From contig NZ_NEGZ01000006.1 of assembly GCF_002127585.1 (NCBI RefSeq), forward strand, positions 95,267 through 154,208: a stretch of 58,942 bases of DNA, written 5' to 3'. This DNA is from Janthinobacterium sp. GW458P. Its GTDB lineage: Bacteria; Pseudomonadota; Gammaproteobacteria; Burkholderiales; Burkholderiaceae_D. Position numbers and translations under genes: made by a program. Below, piece after piece: positions 40,121 through 49,382 of this stretch; positions within the stretch are counted from its first letter, which is position 1; every line of letters starts with the position of its first letter. The notes below the pieces were generated by a model. That model was not told the origin of the DNA. It did no database searches and saw only the letters and a program-made list of their open reading frames with translations.

Positions 40121-42364
40121 TCAAAACGGGCAAGCGGCGCCTGCCGGCAGCTTGTGCGCGATCAAGGCCAGGTCCCGCACATCGACCACGCCATCGTTGT
40201 TGACGTCGCCATTCAAGCGGGGGCCGCGCTGTCCCAGTCTGAGGCGGACCTGCGCCACGTCGGCACAGTTGACTTCGCCGACCGTGATGCGCAACACGTG
40301 GTTCTGCTCGGCTAACTCTCCACGCAGGATGAGTTTGCCGGGAAGCAGGGGCAGGCGCAGCACGCCCGGCACGGGCGAGATGCCACCGCCCGCACGCAGG
40401 ATGTCGGTGCTGTCGCCCGGCCGGAGCGAGACGCCGGGTGCCAGCGTCACGTAGATCTCGCCCTCCAGCTCCGCGCCGGCCGCGACCTCGAGCCGCGTCG
40501 GCTTGCTGCTGGCAAAGGCGTCCGGCAGCTGGATCTGGCCGTTCAACGGCAGGAACAGGTCGCCCTTGATCTGGCGTATGCCCCGCAGCCGCAACACGCC
40601 GTTGTTGACGAACTGGGCTTGCAGTGTGCCGCCGGTATAGTCGAAGCTGCCGTTGTTGTAGATAAACAGCGCGCTCAGGGCGCCGCGCGCCAGCGTGTAG
40701 GCGCTATGGCCGCCGCCGATCGACAGCGTACCCTCGAAGCCGCTGACGATCGGTCCCTTCGCTTCGATCCGGTGGCTGCCGCCATTCTGGATGAACACGC
40801 CAGTGCCATCCATGCCCACCCATTCTTCGTTGCTGGACAGGATGCCCTGGTTCAAGGTGTAGCTGCCGACACCGCCGGCGCTGTCGCCCAGGGTCAGGCG
40901 GCGCAGCACCTCATTGCTGCCATTGTCCTGCGTAAAGCTGCCACTGCCTTTGAACCCGAGGTCCGCCACCTCGGACCTGAGCGTGGCGTCCTCGCCGTCA
41001 AGCACCCAGGTGCCGGTGCCGCCCGCTTCCGCACCGAGCAGCAGGGTCGGCGTGATCATGGTCCCGCCGGTCTGTTCCAGCCGGCCCTTGCCGCCGATGC
41101 CGACGACGGTCAGCATGGCTTCCAGGTCCGCCTGCGCGCGCAGCGTCATGGTGCCGCTGCCGCTGGCATCGATCCTGAGGTCGATCAGCTGGGCCGGCGC
41201 GGCTGCGCTGTCGCGCGTCACGGTCCGGTCGATATCGTCATGCTGCAGCAGATACACCGTACCGCTCGTCGGCTGGCCAATGCCGCCAGTGCCGTCCGGG
41301 GTTGCGGACCAGTTATCGCCGTCTTCCCAGAAACCGCTGCCATTGATCCAGTAGTGCGTATTGCTGGCGAAAAATGCCTGCAGGGCGATGAACCAGGCGG
41401 GCGCCAGCTTGTCGTAACCGTGCTGGGTGGCCGGATGGGTGCCGTCCGTGAAGTCCGCCAGCGTCAGTTGCGCGCCGGCGTCCACAAAGTGGGTATTGTC
41501 GTGCTGCATTGCCAGCGCGCGGACATTGTTGTTGTAGTCGCCAATATATTTGTTCAGGATGTATTCGCCTAGCAAGCGCAGCGCAGTCCCGTACTCGCTC
41601 GCCGTCAGGACGGCATTGCCGTCCGCATCGGCCGCTTTGAAGATGCCGCCCAGGTCAGGGTTTAATTTCTTGCGGTTCAGGAAAGCGTTCACCGCGCTGG
41701 TGAACTTCGCCTGATCGACCGCGCCGCCTTGGCCGCCGACTATGTCAAACGAGAGTTCTTGCGATTGCAGGTAAGCGAGCAGGGTATGCGTTACCGTTGG
41801 CCCGGTGCCGTCGAGGGGATAGCCGATCGGCGGGATGGACGAGACAAAAATCTCCACTTTCTCGCCGCGCTCCAGATAGTCCTGGTTGATTTTCCGGATC
41901 AGCGTGTCAAGCCCGCCGGCCAGGGCGACGAGGCCCAGGGCGCCGAGACCGGTGCGCACGTCGACTTGCCTGAAATCGTTGGTGCCGGCCATCAGCAGGA
42001 TGATGGCCGGATGGAAGGTGTTCCATGCCGCCATGCCCGTGATATTGGCGACCGTGGCGCCCACGGTGCCTTGATGGGCAAGGTAGTGGGGCGGGTCGGA
42101 CGGGTCATGGCCTGCGCCGACATAGTCGATTTTCTTGCCGGCCGCGAGCAGATCGGTGAGCAGCTTCAGCCGGTAGCTGCGCTCCGGCGTCAAGGGATAG
42201 CCGGCCGTCAGCGAATCGCCCAGCGGCATCACGTTGATCTGCAGCGGCGGCTCGTCCGCGCAGGCGAGCGATGCGGCGCCCAGCCACCACAGCAGGATGA
42301 AGGTGCGCAGGAGCTGCCGCGTCCATGAAAACAGGATGGTTTTGAGGGGGGAAGTGCGGGGCAT
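40121..42364 (-). CDS. Secreted SGNH hydrolase with autotransporter-like repeats and dockerin tail
   Basis: 747 aa from ATG 42364 (GGAGG upstream). Signal peptide ~1-35 (LLRTFILLWWLGAASLACA). Residues ~40-300 are an SGNH/GDSL esterase-lipase domain: MPLGDSLTAGYP (nucleophile Ser), GTVGATV, LLMAGTNDF (block III Asn) and DGTHPATQHGYDKLA (catalytic Asp/His). Residues ~320-680 are beta-helical PEP-CTERM/autotransporter-like repeats (GSGTMTLRAQADLEAMLTVV, LEQTGGTMITPTLLLGAEAG). The end reads LNGDVNNDGVVDVRDLALIA, one calcium-binding dockerin-type repeat. Probably acts on polysaccharide acyl groups or lipids outside the cell. Forms an operon with the cohesin gene downstream. Confidence 0.85.
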   Translation of the reverse strand: MPRTSPLKTILFSWTRQLLRTFILLWWLGAASLACADEPPLQINVMPLGDSLTAGYPLTPERSYRLKLLTDLLAAGKKIDYVGAGHDPSDPPHYLAHQGTVGATVANITGMAAWNTFHPAIILLMAGTNDFRQVDVRTGLGALGLVALAGGLDTLIRKINQDYLERGEKVEIFVSSIPPIGYPLDGTGPTVTHTLLAYLQSQELSFDIVGGQGGAVDQAKFTSAVNAFLNRKKLNPDLGGIFKAADADGNAVLTASEYGTALRLLGEYILNKYIGDYNNNVRALAMQHDNTHFVDAGAQLTLADFTDGTHPATQHGYDKLAPAWFIALQAFFASNTHYWINGSGFWEDGDNWSATPDGTGGIGQPTSGTVYLLQHDDIDRTVTRDSAAAPAQLIDLRIDASGSGTMTLRAQADLEAMLTVVGIGGKGRLEQTGGTMITPTLLLGAEAGGTGTWVLDGEDATLRSEVADLGFKGSGSFTQDNGSNEVLRRLTLGDSAGGVGSYTLNQGILSSNEEWVGMDGTGVFIQNGGSHRIEAKGPIVSGFEGTLSIGGGHSAYTLARGALSALFIYNNGSFDYTGGTLQAQFVNNGVLRLRGIRQIKGDLFLPLNGQIQLPDAFASSKPTRLEVAAGAELEGEIYVTLAPGVSLRPGDSTDILRAGGGISPVPGVLRLPLLPGKLILRGELAEQNHVLRITVGEVNCADVAQVRLRLGQRGPRLNGDVNNDGVVDVRDLALIAHKLPAGAACPF

Positions 42365-42660
42365 AAATCCTCCGGACGGGCTGCAAGGCATCGACGTGGC
42401 GAGCAGTCCCGCGATCTGCCGGGCTGCTGCGCCAGGCCGAGCCACGCAAATCATGTGCCATACGCCGCAAGTGCTTGATTTCTCAATGTATTTATCTGGC
42501 TCAACGGACCAGTCCGGAGGGAATGTAAAAAAATCCGGCAGCGGGAACCTGGGCCAGCGTGCGCGCCGGAATGTCTGCTGCGCACTGCGCATTGGATCGA
42601 TGCCTGGCCGCGCCGATCCGCGGCTGGCGCGCCGTTGCGCGTTCGCCGCCGCTGCCTGGC
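42365..42660. other. Spacer upstream of the SGNH hydrolase gene
   Basis: No gene supported. It contains the AT-richer stretch CTTGATTTCTCAATGTATTT near 42473, the likely promoter area of the minus-strand hydrolase-cohesin operon. Confidence 0.35.
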
Positions 42661-42742
42661 GGAAACGAGATATTGATAAAGCATATTTCTATCATCACAA
42701 CATGCAATTGGTTTTATATGCTGCAATGCGGCATCATGCATC

Positions 42743-42804
42743 TGTCTCCTCTATCTTCCTCCAAGAAAATAGATTCAGCCCGCTCCCGCAGCGGGCTTTT
42801 TTTT
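42743..42804 (+). ncRNA. Multicopy small RNA, copy 4
   Basis: TTGGTT (42708-42713), 18-bp spacer, CATCAT (42732-42737); RNA with CTGTCTCCTCTATCTTCC, terminator AGCCCGCT/AGCGGGCT and eight T (42797-42804). The conserved upstream leader GATATTGATAAAGCATATTT (42669-42688) is almost identical in copy 6. Between the hydrolase and metE. Confidence 0.75.
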
Positions 42805-43043
42805 CGCCCGCGCGGTCGCCGGCGATAGCGATGCGCCGTGCGCGCCATGGCGATGAACGATTGCAGATAGTCGATGCCCTTGTCCGTCTCGCCCACATCC
42901 GCGAACTGAAACGTTTTCTTCACATCCACATCCGTGTCAGGCCAGCGCCCGAGATGGCCGCAGGCGCAGCAGCCGCTGCTGGCCGGGCGGCCAGCCATGC
43001 CGCGCTGGATGGCCCAATGGATTCGTCCAGGCAAGAATTCGCA
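42805..43043 (-). other. Possible gene remnant upstream of metE
   Basis: A minus-strand frame reads TDVDVKKTFQFADVGETDKG, then IDYLQSFIAMARTAHRYRRR, protein-like but not recognised; it continues into the small RNA on one side and the metE promoter on the other. No metR is present here, although metR often neighbours metE. Treated as a possible remnant only. Confidence 0.25.
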
Positions 43044-43056
43044 TGAATCTTTCTCA
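43044..43056. promoter_or_regulatory. MetR-like binding site
   Basis: TGAATCTTTCTCA differs at one base from the MetR consensus TGAA-N5-TTCA, 82 bp before the metE start. AT-rich sequence with TATACCATTATTATTC follows and likely holds the promoter. Confidence 0.4.
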
Positions 43057-43137
43057 TGAATATATGAAGTTATACCATTATTATTCATGGATGAAAGTCT
43101 CTATGATGACTCCACACTTCACTGGGAGGCAATCACC

Positions 43138-45426
43138 ATGACCGTCACGACACACAATCTGGGCTACCCGCGCATCGGCGCCCAACGCGAACTGAAATTC
43201 GCCCTGGAAGACTACTGGAAGGGTAACAGCAGCCTGGAGGCGCTGGAAGGCCAGGGCGCCGAATTGCGTCAGCGCCACTGGCAGGACCAGGGCGCGCTGG
43301 ATTTCGCGCCCGTGGGCGACTTTTCCTTTTACGACCAGGTGCTGGACTTGAGTTTTACGCTGGGCAACCTGCCGCAGCGCGTGCGCGGCCTCGAAGGCGC
43401 CGCGCTCGACAACTATTTCCGCGTCGCCCGTGGCCGCTCGGCCAGCGACAGCGATTGCAGCTGCATCCATGCCGGCGAGATGACGAAATGGTTCGATACC
43501 AATTACCACTACATCGTGCCGGAATTTGCGGCCGGCACGCAATTCAAGCTCGACAGCAGCCGCCTGCTGCGGCAACTGGCGCAGGCGCGCCAGCTGAACG
43601 TAAAGGCCAAGCCCGTGCTGATCGGCCCCGTCACCTACTTGTGGCTGGGCAAGGCCAAGGACGATTCCGACAAGCTGGCGCTGCTGCAAGGCTTGCTGCC
43701 CGTCTACGTGCAATTGCTGCAGGAACTGGCCGCGCAAGGCGTGGAGTGGGTGCAGATCGACGAACCGATACTCGTCACGGAACTCGACGGCGCCTGGCGG
43801 CAGGCGCTGGTGACGGCCTATGACGCCTTGAGCAGCGTCAAGCACGTCAGACTGCTGCTGGCCACGTATTTCGGCAAGCTGCAAGACAACCTGGCGCTGG
43901 CGTGCAAGCTGCCCGTGCAAGGCCTGCACCTGGACGCCGTCAACGCCCGCGATGAGGTGGAAGAAGTCATCGCGCAATTGCCTGTCACCAGCGTGCTGTC
44001 GCTGGGCGTGGTGAATGGCCGCAATATCTGGAAGACGGATTTGACGCAAGTGCTGGCGTGGCTGGAACCGGTGCACGCCAGCCTGCAAGACCGGCTGTGG
44101 ATCGCGCCGTCGTGCTCGCTGCTGCACGTGCCCGTCGACCTGGCCAGCGAACAAAAACTCGATGCCGACATCAGATCCTGGCTGGCCTTCGCGCGCCAGA
44201 AGCTTGATGAAGTGCATACCATCGCCGGCGCCCTGAACCAGGGCCGCGCTGCCGTGCAGGCTTCGCTGGACGCCAACCACGCCGCCGTGCAGGCGCGCCG
44301 CCAGTCGGGCCGCGTGCACAATCCGGCAGTGAAGGCGGCCGTGGCGCGCATCGATGCGCGCCTGGGCCAGCGCGCCAGCGGCTATGCCGAGCGTGCCGCC
44401 AGGCAAGCTGCGCTGCTGCAACTGCCGCTGTACCCGACGACGACCATCGGCTCCTTCCCGCAGACGGCGCAAATCCGCCAGGCGCGCAGCCAGTTCCGCA
44501 GCGGCCAGCTCGATGCAGCCAGCTATAAAAAGCTGATGCAGGCGGAAATCGCCCATTGCGTGCAGGAACAAGAGGCGCTGGGCCTGGATGTCTTCGTGCA
44601 CGGCGAGGCGGAACGCAACGACATGGTCGAGTATTTCGGCGAACAGCTGGACGGCTACGCCTTCAGTCAGTTCGGCTGGGTGCAATCGTACGGTTCGCGC
44701 TGCGTCAAGCCGCCCATTCTGTTCGGCGACATCAGCCGCCCCCGGGCCATGACGGTCGAGTGGAGCACCTACGCCCAGTCGCTGACGGACAAGCCGATGA
44801 AGGGCATGCTGACGGGCCCCGTCACCATCCTCAACTGGTCTTTCGTGCGCGACGACCAGCCCCGCAGCGTGTCGTGCTACCAGCTGGCGCTGGCCATGCG
44901 CGCCGAAGTGCAGGACCTGGAACGGGCCGGCATCCGCGTGATCCAGATCGACGAGGCGGCCTTGCGCGAAGGCTTGCCGCTGCGCAAGTCGCAATGGGCC
45001 GACTACCTGCGCTGGGCCGTGGAATCGTTCCGCATCACGGCCAACGGCGTGGCCGACGAGACGCAGATCCACACGCATATGTGCTATTCGGAATTTAACG
45101 ACATCATCGTGCAGATCGCCGGCATGGACGCGGACGTCATCACGATCGAAACCTCGCGCTCCGACATGGAATTGCTGGACGCCTTCGACGACTTTAATTA
45201 CCCGAATGAAATCGGCCCCGGCGTCTATGACATCCACTCGCCCAACATTCCAAGCCAGGAGCAGATGGTGGAACTGATGCGCAAGGCGGCCAGGCGCATC
45301 CCCGCGCAGCGCCTGTGGGTCAACCCCGATTGCGGCCTGAAGACGCGCGGCTGGAAGGAAGTGATACCCGCGCTGGCGAATATGGTGGCGGCGGCAAAAA
45401 CCTTGCGCGGCGACAACGTTGCATAG
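43138..45426 (+). CDS. metE: Cobalamin-independent methionine synthase
   Basis: 762 aa from ATG 43138 (GGGAGG upstream; in-frame codons before it lack a ribosome binding site). Transfers the methyl group of methyltetrahydrofolate-polyglutamate to homocysteine. Two related barrels: the N-terminal half ([30 protein letters not shown]) and the catalytic C-terminal half ([65 protein letters not shown]). Zinc ligands are visible in HTHMCYSEF and NPDCGLKTR. Length matches the family (E. coli 753). Confidence 0.97.
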   Translation: MTVTTHNLGYPRIGAQRELKFALEDYWKGNSSLEALEGQGAELRQRHWQDQGALDFAPVGDFSFYDQVLDLSFTLGNLPQRVRGLEGAALDNYFRVARGRSASDSDCSCIHAGEMTKWFDTNYHYIVPEFAAGTQFKLDSSRLLRQLAQARQLNVKAKPVLIGPVTYLWLGKAKDDSDKLALLQGLLPVYVQLLQELAAQGVEWVQIDEPILVTELDGAWRQALVTAYDALSSVKHVRLLLATYFGKLQDNLALACKLPVQGLHLDAVNARDEVEEVIAQLPVTSVLSLGVVNGRNIWKTDLTQVLAWLEPVHASLQDRLWIAPSCSLLHVPVDLASEQKLDADIRSWLAFARQKLDEVHTIAGALNQGRAAVQASLDANHAAVQARRQSGRVHNPAVKAAVARIDARLGQRASGYAERAARQAALLQLPLYPTTTIGSFPQTAQIRQARSQFRSGQLDAASYKKLMQAEIAHCVQEQEALGLDVFVHGEAERNDMVEYFGEQLDGYAFSQFGWVQSYGSRCVKPPILFGDISRPRAMTVEWSTYAQSLTDKPMKGMLTGPVTILNWSFVRDDQPRSVSCYQLALAMRAEVQDLERAGIRVIQIDEAALREGLPLRKSQWADYLRWAVESFRITANGVADETQIHTHMCYSEFNDIIVQIAGMDADVITIETSRSDMELLDAFDDFNYPNEIGPGVYDIHSPNIPSQEQMVELMRKAARRIPAQRLWVNPDCGLKTRGWKEVIPALANMVAAAKTLRGDNVA

Positions 45427-45535
45427 GCGGATGCAGGAGCAGGGGAGGCCGGCATGGCTCAGATATAGAACAATCGTATTTCTGTCATCACAACATACAA
45501 TTGGAAAATGATGCTGCAATGCGGCATCATTCTCC

Positions 45536-45596
45536 TGTCTCCTCTACTTCCTCCAAGGAAATAGATTCAGCCCGCTCCCGCAGCGGGCTTTTTTTT
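45536..45596 (+). ncRNA. Multicopy small RNA, copy 5
   Basis: TTGGAA (45501-45506), 18-bp spacer, CATCAT (45525-45530); RNA with CTGTCTCCTCTACTTCC, loop TCCAA, GGAAATAGATTC, terminator AGCCCGCT/AGCGGGCT, eight T (45589-45596). Between metE and the lipoprotein gene. Confidence 0.75.
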
Positions 45597-45678
45597 GTCG
45601 TTGCGCAGCATCGTGCCGGCTTCCACGGCGCCATCCTTTGCTATACCCTTGCTTCACCATAGACAAGGAGATGCGCTG

Positions 45679-46176
45679 ATGAAGCCTTTGTTGCGCGCCG
45701 CCGGCATGCTTGCCCTGATGGCGCTCGGCGCCTGCTCGGAGGAGCGGCACCGGCTTGACCGCCATCTGGCCCAGCTGCGTCCGGGCGCGGTCGCGGCGCT
45801 GCCTGATATGGGGTGGCCGGCCGGCACGCTGCTGTGCCCGCTGGCGCTGTATCAGAGCGAGCTGGCCGGCCCGGCGCCTCCGGCGGACAGGGTCAACGCC
45901 TTCCTGAAGCAACAGCAATTTCGGGGTGACGAGAGCTGGTCGCTCATCGTCGTCAAGCCGCAGCCGGCAGGAAACGCCGCTGCCCGTATCGAGCAACTGT
46001 TTTTCAAGCGTGCAGAGTATGACGTGATCAATGATCCGCAAGGCATCGCGCGCGACGCGGAAACGGCGGCCAAGGGGTTTGCGCCGCACGCTTGCGTGAG
46101 CGTGGAGCAAGCCCGCGTGCTGGCGATCCGCCCGCAAGGAAGCCATCGCACGCTGATCATATTTGGAACAGCCTGA
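45679..46176 (+). CDS. Putative lipoprotein, 165 aa
   Basis: Start at 45679, eight bases after AAGGAG (45665-45670). The N-terminus LLRAAGMLALMALGACSEE carries a lipobox (LGAC), so Cys would be lipidated and the protein anchored in a membrane. The rest is a small domain with PAGTLLCPLALYQSEL, SWSLIVVKPQPAGNAAARI and FAPHACVSVEQARVLAIRPQ. Family not recognised. It is flanked on both sides by copies of the small RNA. Confidence 0.78.
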   Translation: MKPLLRAAGMLALMALGACSEERHRLDRHLAQLRPGAVAALPDMGWPAGTLLCPLALYQSELAGPAPPADRVNAFLKQQQFRGDESWSLIVVKPQPAGNAAARIEQLFFKRAEYDVINDPQGIARDAETAAKGFAPHACVSVEQARVLAIRPQGSHRTLIIFGTA

Positions 46177-46253
46177 CGAGATATTGATAAAACATATTTC
46201 TATCATCACAACATACAATTGGATAGCTATGTTGCAATGCGGCATCATTGCAC

Positions 46254-46315
46254 CTGTCTCCTCTACTTCCTCACAGGAATTAGCTTCAGCCCGCTCCCGC
46301 AGCGGGCTTTTTTTT
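46254..46315 (+). ncRNA. Multicopy small RNA, copy 6
   Basis: TTGGAT (46219-46224), 18-bp spacer, CATCAT (46243-46248); RNA with CTGTCTCCTCTACTTCC, the most diverged loop (TCACA, GGAATTAGC), terminator AGCCCGCT/AGCGGGCT with eight T (46308-46315). The hairpin pairing TTCC/GGAA is kept. Confidence 0.72.
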
Positions 46316-46416
46316 GCCCTTTTTATGCCGCAAACCGGCGCACGCTTGATTGTCCTTGCATCATTGTGTTGCTTTTGTGCATGCTAAACTGGGCCTTCCC
46401 CAGACCAAGGTTCCTG

Positions 46417-48006
46417 ATGCTTCAATTATTTCGCCACACGCTGGAGTCCACGCCCATCCTGGCCCTGTTTCTCGTCATCGGCGCCGGTTATGCGCTGGGG
46501 CGCATCAGCGTGTTCGGTTTTTCGCTGGGCGTGGGCGGCGTGCTGTTCGCCGGGCTGGCGCTGGGCGCGTTCGCCCCCGGCGCCGTGCCGCCGCCGCTGG
46601 TCGGTTCCATCGGCCTGCTGCTGTTCTTATATGGCATCGGCGTGCAGTACGGCACGCAGTTTTTCGCCGGCTTGCGCGGCGCGGGGCAGAAACACAACCT
46701 GGTCGCCTTCGCCGCCGTCATGGGCGGCCTGGCCGTCTGCGTCTGGGGCGGGCAGTGGATCGATATCTCGCTGCGCATGGCCAGCGGCGTGTTTGCCGGC
46801 GCCATGACCAGCACGGCCGCCTTGCAGGCGGCGCTGGAAGCGTCGCACGGCAATGGCGACGCGGCCGTCGGCTATGCCGTCGCGTATCCGTTCGGCGTCG
46901 TCGCCCCCATGCTGGGCCTGTACCTGGCCGGGCGGATATTAAAACCCGTGCTGACGCCGCCGCCGGCGCCCATCATCGTGTCGGAAATCACCATCGATGC
47001 AGCAACACTGGCCGGCGCGGCCCTGTCCGAGCTGGCCGACGGCCCGCTGGCGGGCGTGCAGGTGATCGGCGTGCGCCAGGGCCACCAGAACCGCTTGCCC
47101 GATCCCTCGCTGGTGCTCGGCGTGGGCGATGCGCTGATGGTGTCGGGCACGGTGGCGGGCGTGGAGGCGGCGCGCGCGGCCCTGGGCCACCTGGACCCGG
47201 GCCGGCTGATGAAGGACCGCCGCGCGTTCGACGGCACGGAAGTGTTCGTGTCGGACGCGGAAATCGTCGGCGTGCCCCTGGGCGAACTGAACCTGGCGAA
47301 AGACTTCCCCCTGCAGATCGCCTTCATCCGCCGCGGCGACGCCATGATCCTGCCGCACCCGTTCCTGACGCTGGAATTCGGCGACCGCGTGATGGTCATT
47401 GCGCCAGCGAAACATGCGGCCGACGTGCGCAAGCTGTTCGGCAATTCCATCACGGCCACGGCCGAGTTCAGCTATGTGTCGCTGGGCATGGGCATGGTGC
47501 TGGGTGTGCTGCTGGGCCTGGTGCCGATACCGTTGCCATGGATAGGCTCGTTCAGCCTGGGCCTGGCGGGCGGCCCGCTGGTGATGGCGCTGATCCTGGG
47601 ACGCCTGGGCCGTGTCGGCAAGATCAGCTGGCGTTTGCCCCTGTCGGCCAACCTGGTCATGCGCAACTACGGCTTGACCATATTCCTCGCCGCCGTCGGC
47701 ATGGCCTCCGGCCTGCCTTTCGTGCAGCAGGTGGGCGCCGACGGCCTGCCCATGCTGGCGCTCGGCTTTGTTTCGGTGCTGGTGGTGGTGGCCCTCGTGG
47801 TGATCCTGGGCAAGGTCTTCCTGCGCCTGCCGTTTCCCGAGCTGCTGGGCATCGCGGCCGGCGCCACGGGCAACCCGGCCGTACTGGTGTTCGCCAACCG
47901 CCTGGCCAGGTCGGACCGCCCGAATCTGGGCTACGCGATGATTTTCCCCAGCATGACCATTGTCAAGATCGTGGCCGTGCAGGTGCTGCTGCATTTGTAT
48001 GGCTGA
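46417..48006 (+). CDS. AspT/YidE-type putative transporter
   Basis: 529 aa, start chosen at ATG 46417 (AAGG upstream); an earlier ATG at 46381 is possible. Architecture of the aspartate:alanine exchanger family: five to six N-terminal membrane segments (TPILALFLVIGAGYALGRIS, PLVGSIGLLLFLYGIGVQYG), a central cytoplasmic part with two RCK/TrkA-C domains (LSELADGPLAGVQVIGVRQG, VPLGELNLAKDFPLQIAFIR) and a second membrane half (VSLGMGMVLGVLLGLVPIPL, LGIAAGATGNPAVLVFANRL). Substrate unknown; AspT exchanges aspartate and alanine. No decarboxylase gene is adjacent. Confidence 0.9.
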   Translation: MLQLFRHTLESTPILALFLVIGAGYALGRISVFGFSLGVGGVLFAGLALGAFAPGAVPPPLVGSIGLLLFLYGIGVQYGTQFFAGLRGAGQKHNLVAFAAVMGGLAVCVWGGQWIDISLRMASGVFAGAMTSTAALQAALEASHGNGDAAVGYAVAYPFGVVAPMLGLYLAGRILKPVLTPPPAPIIVSEITIDAATLAGAALSELADGPLAGVQVIGVRQGHQNRLPDPSLVLGVGDALMVSGTVAGVEAARAALGHLDPGRLMKDRRAFDGTEVFVSDAEIVGVPLGELNLAKDFPLQIAFIRRGDAMILPHPFLTLEFGDRVMVIAPAKHAADVRKLFGNSITATAEFSYVSLGMGMVLGVLLGLVPIPLPWIGSFSLGLAGGPLVMALILGRLGRVGKISWRLPLSANLVMRNYGLTIFLAAVGMASGLPFVQQVGADGLPMLALGFVSVLVVVALVVILGKVFLRLPFPELLGIAAGATGNPAVLVFANRLARSDRPNLGYAMIFPSMTIVKIVAVQVLLHLYG

Positions 48007-48018
48007 TGGCGCCCACGG

Positions 48019-49227
48019 TCAATCCCTTGCCGTGCCACGCTGCTTGTGGGCTTCCATAAAGCCGATGCCAACAGACAGCAGCAAGGCAGCAGCGGCGAAT
48101 CCTGCGGCAAGCCAGAGGTTGGCGCTGAAGCCCAGCCTGTCCACGGCTTGGCCACCGGCCCACGCCCCGAGCGCGATGCCGATATTGAAGACGCCCACAT
48201 ACAGCGCGGCAACGATCTCCACGGCCCCGGGCGCCGTCTTCATCATCAAGGTCATCAGGCCGACCGAAACGCCGCCGTAGGCCAGTCCCCAGGCCAGCAA
48301 CACCACGCCGCCGCCGATGCCGGAATCGCCGACAGCCAGGAACAGCAGTGGCGTGAGCAGCAGGCCGCCCGAGATGGCGATAATGGCCGGCGCCGTGCGC
48401 CGCGCTGCAACGACACCCGCCAGGAAGTTTCCAATGATGCCCGCGCAGCCATAGAAAAACAGCAGTGCGCCCAGCCATTGCGTATCCAATCCCGACACCG
48501 ACAGCAGAAGCGGACGCACGAAGGTAAAGGCCATGAAATGGCTGGTCACCAGCAACAAGGTCAGAAGCAGCCCCGCTTGCAATTGCCTGTTGCGCAGCTG
48601 TTTGCCGAATTGGCGCCAGGTCGTCGAACCGGCAGCGGGCAGGGCGGGAATGACAGCCAGATGCAGCGCCAGTAACAGACTGCTGAACAGCGCCATGACG
48701 CCGAAGGCCCAGCGCCATCCTGCAACGTCGCCGATTTGTGCGCCAAGCGGCACACCCAGCACGGAAGCGGCCGCCACTCCACCGAAGATAAGCGACGTTG
48801 CCAGTCCAGTCGAGCGGGCGGGAACAAGCCGGGAAGCGAGGCCGCCGGCGATGGCCCAGATGCCGCCCATGCAAAAACCGACGAGCACACGGGCCGCCAG
48901 CATCCACGCCATGTTCTGCGCCAAGGCCGAGGCAATGTTCGCGATTACCAACAGACTCAGCAAACCACACAGAATGCTGCGCCGGTCCAGACTTCCCGAT
49001 GCGACCACGACCAGCGGCGCGAACAAGGCCGCCAGCAATGCTGGCAGCGAGATCATCAGGCCGGCGGTTCCCGTGGAAGTGTCCAGGGTGTCGGCAATCG
49101 GTGTCAGCAGGCCGACCGGAAGCATCTCCGTCGTCACGACCGAAAAGGTGGCCATGCCGACGGCGCTGACCGCCAGCCACGGATGGCGGACAACGGCTTC
49201 TGTGGCAACGTTGGGAGACGTACTCAT
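48019..49227 (-). CDS. MFS exporter (AraJ/YdhP-like, DHA1)
   Basis: 402-aa major facilitator: VSAVGMATFSVVTTEMLPVG, LLTPIADTLDTSTGTAGLMI (the T-E-x-x-P-x-G-L-L pattern of the AraJ/YdhP group), SGSLDRRSILCGLLSLL (loop 2-3 signature), and VGFCMGGIWAIAGGLASRLV. Likely a drug or sugar-like efflux pump. It is divergent from a TetR regulator, with two palindromic operators between them, so expression is presumably induced by a ligand of the regulator. Convergent with the upstream transporter gene. Confidence 0.92.
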   Translation of the reverse strand: MSTSPNVATEAVVRHPWLAVSAVGMATFSVVTTEMLPVGLLTPIADTLDTSTGTAGLMISLPALLAALFAPLVVVASGSLDRRSILCGLLSLLVIANIASALAQNMAWMLAARVLVGFCMGGIWAIAGGLASRLVPARSTGLATSLIFGGVAAASVLGVPLGAQIGDVAGWRWAFGVMALFSSLLLALHLAVIPALPAAGSTTWRQFGKQLRNRQLQAGLLLTLLLVTSHFMAFTFVRPLLLSVSGLDTQWLGALLFFYGCAGIIGNFLAGVVAARRTAPAIIAISGGLLLTPLLFLAVGDSGIGGGVVLLAWGLAYGGVSVGLMTLMMKTAPGAVEIVAALYVGVFNIGIALGAWAGGQAVDRLGFSANLWLAAGFAAAALLLSVGIGFMEAHKQRGTARD

Positions 49228-49311
49228 GATTCATATCCTTCATCTGATCATTTGATAAACGGCGCATGCCTACTTGCAACGGAGCCAGGTGGCAGTGATA
49301 ATACATACAGT

Positions 49312-49338
49312 GCGTATGAATAGTATATATTCATACGC
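49312..49338. promoter_or_regulatory. TetR-type operator 1
   Basis: GCGTATGAAT (49312-49321), 7-bp spacer, ATTCATACGC (49329-49338): perfect 10-bp arms. Located between the MFS gene and tetR. Confidence 0.8.
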
Positions 49339-49354
49339 TGTGAATGTAAATAAT

Positions 49355-49369
49355 CATACGCTACGTATG
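49355..49369. promoter_or_regulatory. TetR-type operator 2
   Basis: CATACG (49355-49360), CTA, CGTATG (49364-49369). It shares the CATACG half-site with operator 1, in a tighter arrangement, and lies 14 bp before the tetR start, next to AAGGAGG; fits autorepression. Confidence 0.75.
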
Positions 49370-49382
49370 TAAGGAGGAAGCA

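Noticed and set aside
42805..43043. metR gene next to metE
   Set aside because: The minus-strand frame there has no helix-turn-helix or LysR features; only a MetR-like DNA site is seen.
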